DNA from: Bacteroidales bacterium
Lineage (GTDB): Bacteria > Bacteroidota > Bacteroidia > Bacteroidales > Bacteroidaceae
Reading direction: 5' to 3'
Length of the DNA: 43,124 nucleotides
Assembly: GCA_022788345.1 (NCBI GenBank)
Contig: JALFTM010000097.1
Coordinates: 1 to 43,124, forward strand
In this document: positions 18,111-24,630 of the stretch, one piece after another
How the letters are laid out: the number at the start of each line of letters is the position of its first letter
How positions within the stretch are numbered: position 1 is the first letter of the stretch
Position numbers and translations under genes: made by a program
The notes under the pieces: model-generated
The model's database searches: none
Told to the model about the DNA's origin: nothing
Seen by the model: only the letters and a program-made list of their open reading frames with translations

Positions 18111-18881
18111 TTACCACATTAAATCTTTGATGTTGAACACAGGCCCTTCGGTGCAAACGCAGAGGTTGCCTTTGGTGGTCTTTTCCACGCAGCAGAGACA
18201 AGCTCCGATGCCACAGGCCATGAGGTTCTCTAAAGAGGCTTCACAATAGATGTTGTGCTGTTTCGCATAATTGGCCACAGCTTTCATCATGGGTAGAGGA
18301 CCACAAGTGGCAATGAAATCGAAGCACTCTGTGTTGAGCGCAGGATGTTGTGTGACGAATCCCTTAGCCCCTGCGCTACCATCTTCTGTAGCAAGAAGTG
18401 TAGTTCCAATTTCTTCAAAAAGAGGAACTTGTAGGATGTGTTCACGGCTACGACCGCCAAGAAGAAAGGTGGGTGTGATGCCAGCTGTTTTCAAGGCTTC
18501 ACCATAGAGAAGAAGAGGGGCTGTGCCAACTCCGCCCCCAACGAGTAGTGGGTGTTGAATAGATGCTGATGGTGTGGAAAAACCATTTCCGAGCGGGAAT
18601 ATGCAGTTTAGGAAATCTCCTGCAACAAGTGTTTGCAATAGGCGTGTGCCAGCTCCTACTGCATGTATCAAGAGCCAAAGCTCATTTTTTTGTCTATCGA
18701 TGTAATTGATAGAAATGGGGCGACGCAGAAAAGTGGTTGCACTCTCTTTCACCAATACTTCGACAAATTGTCCGGGACGCATCTCTGGCAGAGGGTCTGT
18801 ATCTGTAAGGCGTAGCACAAAGTTGTCGGCAGGCAAATGTTCTATGGCAACGAGGCGGAGGTCTTTGACAAACTTCTTCAT
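18111..18881 (-). CDS. pyrK: dihydroorotate dehydrogenase electron transfer subunit
   Basis: The FAD and [2Fe-2S] subunit that passes electrons from PyrD to NAD+. In 256 residues it shows the FAD-binding RPISINYID motif (about 54-62), an NAD-binding LLVGGGVGTAPLLLYG stretch and the C-terminal cluster motif CGIGACLCCVEKTTKGNLC followed by VCTEGPVF, with cysteines in C-x4-C-x2-C...C spacing. It precedes pyrD by 12 nt. Upstream is the MurU-like gene, 68 nt away, with no clear promoter between them, so all three may form one transcript. Confidence 0.96.
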   Translation of the reverse strand: MKKFVKDLRLVAIEHLPADNFVLRLTDTDPLPEMRPGQFVEVLVKESATTFLRRPISINYIDRQKNELWLLIHAVGAGTRLLQTLVAGDFLNCIFPLGNGFSTPSASIQHPLLVGGGVGTAPLLLYGEALKTAGITPTFLLGGRSREHILQVPLFEEIGTTLLATEDGSAGAKGFVTQHPALNTECFDFIATCGPLPMMKAVANYAKQHNIYCEASLENLMACGIGACLCCVEKTTKGNLCVCTEGPVFNIKDLMW

Positions 18882-18949
18882 TGGGCTAAATGAGGTGAGG
18901 AATGTATAGAAAAGGAAATGATGAAAGCCGTTAAAAGTGCTTGCTGAGC

Positions 18950-19678
18950 TTATTGTAGAGAAAGAAGAAATGTTTCTGCTTGGGCGATGCTGTCACTTTT
19001 ACCAACGTCAAGCAGTTGCAAATTATTGCAAGGATAGCCTTTGATGGCGAGGCGTTGGCAGACGGAAAGGTAGAAATCCATGATGCTGAACTTCTTTGGG
19101 AAAGTGTTTAATTCACTCAATAGACGTGGTGACACGAGATGGATGCCTGAGAAAGCATAGCTCGTGAGTGTATCGTCGATGATGGCCGATTGTGGGCGCA
19201 CTTCTTGTGTGTCGAGATTTTTCCAGCCTACGAGATTCTGCTTATTGTCGAAGTAAAGTTGCCGGTTAGAGTTGCGATGACTGACCATCAGTGTTGCATC
19301 AGTGTCTACGTTCTTTTCATAAAATTGGCGCAATGGCGCATTGCTAAAAATATCAACATTGTGGATGAGAACGGGGGCTTCTTGATCGGTGAAAAGTTGT
19401 AGAGCTTGGCGAAGTCCACCGCCTGTGTCTAAAAGTTGTTCACGTTCATTGGAGATGTGGATGGGAATGTCAAAGTCGTGTGTAGTAAGGTAGGCTTCCA
19501 CTTGTTCTGCAAAATGGTGAGTGTTGACCACAATTTCTGTTGCTCCTTCTGCTTTGAGTCGGTCGATGGTATGTGCTAAAAGCGGACGTCCTGCAATGGG
19601 CACAAGTGCTTTGGGCATCGTGTCGGTGAGTGGGCGTAAACGTGTGCCAAGTCCAGCGGCAAAGATGAGACATTTCAT
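18950..19678 (-). CDS. nucleotidyltransferase (MurU-like sugar-1-phosphate uridylyltransferase)
   Basis: A 242-residue nucleotidyltransferase with the sugar-phosphate motif AAGLGTRLRPLTDTMPKALV (6-25) at its N-terminus, LLDTGGGLRQAL for nucleotide binding, and the metal site HNVDIFSN. Length and motifs match MurU, which makes UDP-MurNAc from MurNAc-1-phosphate in cell-wall recycling; the kinase partner AmgK is not in the window, so other sugar-1-phosphates remain possible. The Met at 19678 begins MKCLIFAAGLG; the open frame starts 10 codons earlier, but that extension is not typical for the family. Confidence 0.85.
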   Translation of the reverse strand: MKCLIFAAGLGTRLRPLTDTMPKALVPIAGRPLLAHTIDRLKAEGATEIVVNTHHFAEQVEAYLTTHDFDIPIHISNEREQLLDTGGGLRQALQLFTDQEAPVLIHNVDIFSNAPLRQFYEKNVDTDATLMVSHRNSNRQLYFDNKQNLVGWKNLDTQEVRPQSAIIDDTLTSYAFSGIHLVSPRLLSELNTFPKKFSIMDFYLSVCQRLAIKGYPCNNLQLLDVGKSDSIAQAETFLLSLQ

Positions 19679-19691
19679 AAGGATAAAGATA

Positions 19692-19727
19692 TAGAAAAGG
19701 CCTGCCAAGCGTGGCTTAGCAGACCTT
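19692..19727 (-). terminator. rho-independent terminator of pheS
   Basis: On the minus strand AAGGTCTGC pairs with GCAGGCCTT and continues inward through a G-U pair into AAGC/GCTT around a CAC loop, giving a near-continuous 14-bp stem with a following TTTTC. It lies 10 nt after the pheS stop codon and just before the MurU-like gene. Confidence 0.8.
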
Positions 19728-19736
19728 GATGAACAA

Positions 19737-20762
19737 TTAGTGGGCAGAGGTGAACTCTTCGAGGAAGCGCTGATCGTTCTCGCTGAAGAGTCGGAGGTCG
19801 CTCACACGATATTTCAAGTTGGTGATGCGTTCCACACCGAAACCGAAAGCATAGCCTTTATAAATTTTGCTGTCAATGCCATTGGCGTCAAGAACATTAG
19901 GGTCAACCATACCGCAACCCATGATTTCAACCCAGCCAGTGTGCTTACAGAAGCTACAGCCTTTGCCACCACAGATGTTGCAACTGATGTCCATCTCAGC
20001 ACTGGGCTCTGTGAAAGGAAAGTAGGAGGGACGTAAGCGAATTTTAGTGTCTGCGCCAAACATCTGACGGGCAAAAAGCAGAAGAATTTGCTTTAGGTCG
20101 GCAAAGGTAACATCCTTATCTATATACAATCCCTCAATTTGATGGAAGAAGCAGTGTGCACGTGCTGAAATTGCCTCGTTGCGATAGACACGACCTGGGC
20201 AAATGACACGGATAGGTGGCTTTTGCGTTTCCATAACACGGCTTTGCACAGAGCTTGTGTGTGTCCGTAGAATAATGTCGGGTTGCGATTGGATGAAGAA
20301 TGTGTCCTGCATATCACGTGCAGGATGGTCGTCGGCAAAATTAAGAGAGGAGAAGACATGCCAATCGTCCTCAATCTCTGGACCTGTGGCCACTGTGAAC
20401 CCCAAGCGTGCAAAGATGTCTACAATCTCATTCTTAACAAGCGAGAGTGGATGTCGAGTACCCAAAGCAATGGGGTAGGGTGTGCGGCTCAAATCGAGGT
20501 TGCCATCAACATCTTCATGAGAAATGATTTCTTGCTTGAGCGCATTGAATTTTTCTTGAATGCTGGCTTTAAGCTCGTTCAATTGGATGCCGACTAAACG
20601 TTTTTGGTCGTTAGGCACATCACGAAACTCGGCCATAAGGTCGTTAATGATACCCTTACGGCTGAGATACTTAAGGCGAAGCTCTTCGAGTTCTGCCTCA
20701 TTGGTTGCGACGAAGCTTGCAACTTCGCCTAAGAGCTGTTGAATCTTATCTGTTAATGCCAT
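19737..20762 (-). CDS. pheS: phenylalanyl-tRNA synthetase alpha subunit
   Basis: Charges tRNA-Phe as part of an alpha2-beta2 complex. The 341-residue protein has the N-terminal coiled coil (about 5-85) and the class II core: motif HPLSLVKNEIVDIF, GPEIEDDWHVFSSLNFADDH, the motif 2 region RVICPGRVYRNEAISARAHC (first 20 residues) and motif 3 GFGVERI near 312-318. A four-cysteine cluster, CNICGGKGCSFCKHTGW (about 262-278), sits in the catalytic domain and looks like a zinc site. No pheT lies next to it. The minus-strand TAACTTTG at 20791-20798 is its likely -7 element. Confidence 0.98.
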   Translation of the reverse strand: MALTDKIQQLLGEVASFVATNEAELEELRLKYLSRKGIINDLMAEFRDVPNDQKRLVGIQLNELKASIQEKFNALKQEIISHEDVDGNLDLSRTPYPIALGTRHPLSLVKNEIVDIFARLGFTVATGPEIEDDWHVFSSLNFADDHPARDMQDTFFIQSQPDIILRTHTSSVQSRVMETQKPPIRVICPGRVYRNEAISARAHCFFHQIEGLYIDKDVTFADLKQILLLFARQMFGADTKIRLRPSYFPFTEPSAEMDISCNICGGKGCSFCKHTGWVEIMGCGMVDPNVLDANGIDSKIYKGYAFGFGVERITNLKYRVSDLRLFSENDQRFLEEFTSAH

Positions 20763-20790
20763 AAACGCTGATATTCTTTGACTGATACTG

Positions 20791-20850
20791 CAAAGTTATA
20801 CATTTATCTGTAATAATGGGGTGTGCTTCAAAGGAAAAGCCGTAAATTTG
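20791..20850. promoter_or_regulatory. divergent promoters for pheS and the lipoprotein-murB cluster
   Basis: Minus-strand TAACTTTG (20791-20798) lies 28 nt before pheS. Plus-strand TAAATTTG (20843-20850) lies 34 nt before the lipoprotein start. Both fit TAnnTTTG. Clear -33 TTTG elements are not visible at the usual distance, so only the -7 elements are claimed. Confidence 0.55.
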
Positions 20851-20884
20851 CAGTGTAGTGGAGTTTGTTCTAGATGGATTTATT

Positions 20885-21721
20885 ATGAAATGTAAGAAAA
20901 TGAAACCCTCTTTCCTTTTTCTCTTGGTGGTTGGTCTGCTTGTTGCCTGTGCAGATGGCAAGAAGTCTGAAACAGTAGCGGTAATGGGCGATAGCTTAAA
21001 AGTGGACAGCCTCATGACAGATAGTGATACAGTGGCGATAGATAGTGTGCCTCTCGCTGCAGATGGACTTTTTGCCGACTTTGTATATGGTTATATGAAG
21101 AGCCGGAAAAGACAGCTGGAACGCACGACGTTTCCTTTGTCTGTGAAAGTAGATGGTAAAGAGAGTATGGTGCAGAAAGAACAATGGCAATATGACAAGT
21201 TGTTCAGTCGCATGGATATGATCTGTCTTTTATACCAAGACGAAAAGTCTATAGGAGTTGAAAAAGATACAGCTATTAAGCTGGTGTCTGTGGATATGTT
21301 CGACTTGAAGAAGAATTATGTGAAGCAGTATGTGTTCCAAAAGCCTAAAGGACAATGGTACTTGACAAATATCAATCAGCATGCCTTGGCGCAAAATGAG
21401 AATAGCGATTTTTACAAATTCTATAGACAGTTTGCCTCAAGCACAAAGTATCAAAAGCAACACATAGCCAATCCTTTCTTATTCACTACTTATGACAGCG
21501 ATAACTTCAGTACCATTGAAGGGACGCTTGATGTAGTGCAATGGCCCGACTATGCACCAGAGTTTCCACAAGGCATGGTCGCTACTATCAATTATGGTCA
21601 GACATTCCCAAACCCCAATACTCGCGTATTGATGCTCTACGGCGTGTCGAATGGTATGACTTGCACTTTGGTTTTTAAGAAGGTGCGCGGAGAATGGATG
21701 ATGACCAAGTTTAGCAACTAA
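20885..21721 (+). CDS. lipoprotein, DUF4348-like
   Basis: A 278-residue lipoprotein with the signal FLFLLVVGLLVACADG, in which the Cys at about position 22 follows a clear LVAC lipobox. A linker rich in Asp, Ser and Val follows (about 23-60), then a globular domain with DLKKNYVKQYVFQKPKGQWYL (first 20 residues) and a C-terminal VRGEWMMTKF. This pattern resembles the DUF4348 family, which has no known function. A second Met at 20900 is an alternative start. It precedes murB by 8 nt and its promoter likely drives the whole cluster to metH. No catalytic residues are recognisable. Confidence 0.8.
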   Translation: MKCKKMKPSFLFLLVVGLLVACADGKKSETVAVMGDSLKVDSLMTDSDTVAIDSVPLAADGLFADFVYGYMKSRKRQLERTTFPLSVKVDGKESMVQKEQWQYDKLFSRMDMICLLYQDEKSIGVEKDTAIKLVSVDMFDLKKNYVKQYVFQKPKGQWYLTNINQHALAQNENSDFYKFYRQFASSTKYQKQHIANPFLFTTYDSDNFSTIEGTLDVVQWPDYAPEFPQGMVATINYGQTFPNPNTRVLMLYGVSNGMTCTLVFKKVRGEWMMTKFSN

Positions 21722-21729
21722 ACTTAGCA

Positions 21730-22755
21730 ATGAAAAAAGAAAGAAACTACGCTCTGCTGTCGCACAATACTTTTGGAATTCCAGTCCGATGCAATACTTT
21801 TGTAGAGTATGAAACTATAGAAGAGTTGCGGATGGTATTGGAAGAACTACGTGCAACGCCAAACGAACCTTTTCTGCACATCGGGGCAGGTAGCAACCTT
21901 TTGTTCTTGAGCGATTATAAGGGAACTATTTTACACTCGGCAATAAAGGGTGTAGAGATTGTTGAAGAAGATGAGGATACAGTAAGTGTGTGCGTAGGTG
22001 CAGGTGTCGTATGGGACGATTTTGTGGCAGAGGCTGTTATGCGGGGCTGGTATGGCATTGAAAATCTAAGCCTGATTCCCGGAGAAGTAGGGGCAAGTGC
22101 GGTACAAAATATAGGAGCTTATGGCGTAGAGGTAGAGGAAGTGATTGAAACAGTGGCAACAATTGCTGTGGCAGATGGTACAGAGCGTTTGTTTAGTCAT
22201 GCTGATTGTGACTATGGCTACCGACAGAGTGTGTTTAAGAACGCTTTGAAAGGACAATATATCGTTACTTCTGTGACCTATCGCTTGAATAAGAAATTCT
22301 GTCCTAATTATCGCTATGTTGCCTTGCAACGAGAGGTGGAGCAACGAAACTTACTGTCTACCGCTACGGCGGAAGACATCCGACGCATCGTTATTGAGGT
22401 GCGTAATGCCAAGCTTCCCGATCCAAAGGAACAAGGGAATGCAGGGTCTTTCTTTATGAACCCAGTGATCAAACATGAAAAGTTTGTTGATTTGCATGGT
22501 CGTTACCCCGATATGCCTTCCTTTCCCGCTCAAAACGGAGTGAAAGTGCCAGCTGCTTGGCTGATAGAGCAAGCTGGCTGGAAGGGAAAGTCTTTGGCGC
22601 GAGCAGGAGTACATAGCAAACAAGCTTTGGTCTTGGTTAATCTTGGCGGTGCTACGGGTGCAGAGATACAGGCTCTTTGTCAAGCTGTGCAACAAGCTGT
22701 GCAAGAAAAGTTTGGTATCTTGTTGAAGCCCGAAGTGAACTTTATTAGTACGTAG
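21730..22755 (+). CDS. murB: UDP-N-acetylenolpyruvoylglucosamine reductase
   Basis: Reduces UDP-GlcNAc-enolpyruvate to UDP-MurNAc with NADPH and FAD, a cytoplasmic step of peptidoglycan synthesis. The 341-residue type I enzyme has the FAD motif HIGAGSNLLF (near 56-65), GIENLSLIPGEVGASAVQNI (near 111-130) with GAYGVE after it, the catalytic-serine motif GNAGSFFMNP (about 239-248) and the C-terminal GWKGKSLARAGVHSKQALVL substrate region. Tight 8-nt spacing to the lipoprotein upstream and 17 nt to the MBL gene downstream make it part of one operon. Confidence 0.97.
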   Translation: MKKERNYALLSHNTFGIPVRCNTFVEYETIEELRMVLEELRATPNEPFLHIGAGSNLLFLSDYKGTILHSAIKGVEIVEEDEDTVSVCVGAGVVWDDFVAEAVMRGWYGIENLSLIPGEVGASAVQNIGAYGVEVEEVIETVATIAVADGTERLFSHADCDYGYRQSVFKNALKGQYIVTSVTYRLNKKFCPNYRYVALQREVEQRNLLSTATAEDIRRIVIEVRNAKLPDPKEQGNAGSFFMNPVIKHEKFVDLHGRYPDMPSFPAQNGVKVPAAWLIEQAGWKGKSLARAGVHSKQALVLVNLGGATGAEIQALCQAVQQAVQEKFGILLKPEVNFIST

Positions 22756-22772
22756 AAGGTAGGAGCGAAGAG

Positions 22773-23537
22773 ATGGGGCGACTGACTTTTCTTGGAACAG
22801 GCACCAGTAGTGGTGTACCTATGCTGGGATGCGACTGCGAAACCTGCACTTCTACCAATGTGCACGACCACCGTTTGCGCACGAGTGCATTGTTGGAGAC
22901 CAATGATGGCGTACGGGTTCTTTTTGATTGTGGCCCTGATTTTCGCCAACAAATGCTACAAGTAGGCTTTAAGCCCTTTGATGCAATTGTGATTACACAC
23001 GATCATTATGATCATATAGGAGGATTGGACGATCTGCGACCATCTCGCCTTTTTGAGGCTTGTGCTATTTATGCTGAGCCATCTTGTGTGGAAAGTTTAC
23101 GCCAGCGTTTGCCCTATTGTTTTGCAGAGAAAAAATATCCGGGTGTACCGAGGCTTGATTTGCGCACATTGGAGGTACATCGCCCTGTGGAAATAGGCGC
23201 AGTGAGTATTGTCCCTTTTCGCATATTGCATGGGAATTTACCGATAGTAGGCTTTCGTTATGGTGATTTCGCCTATATTACGGATATGAAGACCATCCCA
23301 GAAGAAGAGATGACTTATCTAAAAGATGTGCGAACGCTTGTGGTGAATGCTCTGCGCATAGAAGCTCACCACTCCCACCTGAGTTTGCAGGAAGCCTTGG
23401 GCTTTGCTCAAAAAGTCGGTGCTGAAGCAACTTATTTTACCCATATTGCCCATAGTTTAGGACCGCACGATGCGGTCAGCAAGCAGCTGCCCGCAAACGT
23501 GTTCTTAGCCTATGATGGCTTACAAATAGAGATATAA
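22773..23537 (+). CDS. MBL-fold hydrolase, PhnP-like
   Basis: A 254-residue metallo-hydrolase. It starts with FLGTGTSSGVPMLGCDCETC, which is the start seen in PhnP-type phosphodiesterases, with two cysteines C23 and C28 that may bind structural metal. The metal ligands include THDHYDH (about 75-81), HGNLP, an Asp in AYITDMK, and HHSHLS plus THIAHS near the C-terminus. PhnP proper cleaves a cyclic phosphate ester in phosphonate breakdown; there are no phn genes here, so the substrate is likely another cyclic or diester phosphate. It is in the murB operon. Confidence 0.9.
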   Translation: MGRLTFLGTGTSSGVPMLGCDCETCTSTNVHDHRLRTSALLETNDGVRVLFDCGPDFRQQMLQVGFKPFDAIVITHDHYDHIGGLDDLRPSRLFEACAIYAEPSCVESLRQRLPYCFAEKKYPGVPRLDLRTLEVHRPVEIGAVSIVPFRILHGNLPIVGFRYGDFAYITDMKTIPEEEMTYLKDVRTLVVNALRIEAHHSHLSLQEALGFAQKVGAEATYFTHIAHSLGPHDAVSKQLPANVFLAYDGLQIEI

Positions 23538-23540
23538 AAG

Positions 23541-24059
23541 ATGTCAGAGAAGATACAAGTCAAAATTCCAGAAACAGCGGTAGTAAAAGCTGCTGGTGAG
23601 GGTATGGATGCTTTCGTGGCTCTCTTTATCAAGGCCATAAAGGAGGCTGTTGGTGGAGAACTCAATGCAGAGACAATGCAAAAGTTGAATGCGGACCAAA
23701 TCACGCTTTGGGGATACGCCATTGTGCACGAAGAAGTGATGGATGGTGGTTTTATTCAACTCATTCAAAATGGATATGGACCTTTCATATTTCTCAATCC
23801 TTTTGCAAAGGCCTTGCGATTGTGGGGATTAAAGGACTTGCAAAAGTTGATATATAAAGGCCGGAAGCTATTTGAAGAGCATCAAGAAGCGTTGACTGCT
23901 GATCTTTCGGACGAAGAGTTTATGGCACTTTATGAACAATATCCTCAGTTTGACGACTTAGATGACGAGTTTATTGTCGAAGAAGCCAATTATACCGAGG
24001 CTATTGCTACCTACATAGACGAGCACATCGAACAATTTGCCGACATCGTTAAATCCTAA
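23541..24059 (+). CDS. DMP19-family (DUF4375) protein
   Basis: A 172-residue, strongly acidic helical protein. The motif GYAIVHEEVMDGGFIQLIQN (about 54-73) with YGPFI after it, and the helical layout, match the DMP19/DUF4375 family, first described from Neisseria as a DNA-mimic protein that neutralises a DNA-binding repressor. The C-terminal half is loaded with Asp and Glu (SDEEFMALYEQYPQFDDLDD and onward), compatible with DNA mimicry. It starts 3 nt after the PhnP-like gene and lies 15 nt before smpB, so it is part of the core operon. The target protein, if any, is unknown. Confidence 0.75.
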   Translation: MSEKIQVKIPETAVVKAAGEGMDAFVALFIKAIKEAVGGELNAETMQKLNADQITLWGYAIVHEEVMDGGFIQLIQNGYGPFIFLNPFAKALRLWGLKDLQKLIYKGRKLFEEHQEALTADLSDEEFMALYEQYPQFDDLDDEFIVEEANYTEAIATYIDEHIEQFADIVKS

Positions 24060-24074
24060 TCTGTCTTCCGCAAT

Positions 24075-24554
24075 ATGGCAAAAGATAAGAAGAAATTGAA
24101 GCCTGCGAAGGTGAATATCAAAAACAAGCGTGCAGAGTACGACTATTTTGTTATCGACTCCTACACGGCTGGCATAGTGCTTTCAGGCACAGAAATCAAG
24201 AGCATTCGAGCAGGTAAAGCTGGTTTGGTCGATACGTTTTGCTTCATAGACAAAGGTGAATTGTGGGTGAAGAACATGTATATTGCTGAATACGAATTTG
24301 GTTCCTATAATAACCATGCTGTGCGCCGTGATCGTAAGCTTTTGTTGAATAAAAAGGAAATTCGTGCTTTGCAAAATGAAACCCGCACACCGGGTTTTAC
24401 AATAGTGCCTCTCCGTTTATTCATCAATGACAAGGGACTGGCCAAATTGGTGATAGGCCTTTGTCGAGGCAAGAAAGAGTACGACAAGCGGGCCACGATG
24501 AAAGAAAAAGAAGATAAGCGAGAACTGGCACGGACGATGATGAAGCGTTATTGA
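24075..24554 (+). CDS. smpB: SsrA-binding protein SmpB
   Basis: Binds tmRNA and places it on stalled ribosomes for trans-translation. The 159-residue protein has the OB-fold core with [30 protein letters not shown] (about 34-53), an [10 protein letters not shown] stretch, the [20 protein letters not shown] motif (first 20 residues) and a basic C-terminal tail [19 protein letters not shown] that becomes ordered on the ribosome. It is preceded by the DMP19-family gene at 15 nt. Length is normal for the family. Confidence 0.97.
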   Translation: MAKDKKKLKPAKVNIKNKRAEYDYFVIDSYTAGIVLSGTEIKSIRAGKAGLVDTFCFIDKGELWVKNMYIAEYEFGSYNNHAVRRDRKLLLNKKEIRALQNETRTPGFTIVPLRLFINDKGLAKLVIGLCRGKKEYDKRATMKEKEDKRELARTMMKRY

Positions 24555-24576
24555 GGGCGTGTCATGACGCATGAAC

Positions 24577-24596
24577 AAAAAGAGTAAATCTCTTTT
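24577..24596 (+). terminator. weak hairpin after smpB
   Basis: AAAAGAG and CTCTTTT (24578-24584 and 24590-24596) form a 7-bp AT-rich stem with a 5-nt loop. It is weak and not followed by a T run, so read-through to metH is likely. Confidence 0.3.
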
Positions 24597-24630
24597 GAGT
24601 TTTCTATTTAACACAGAACAGACACATTAG

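Noticed and set aside
24555-24630. Cobalamin riboswitch before metH
   Set aside because: Only 76 nt are available and no B12-box-like sequence is seen.
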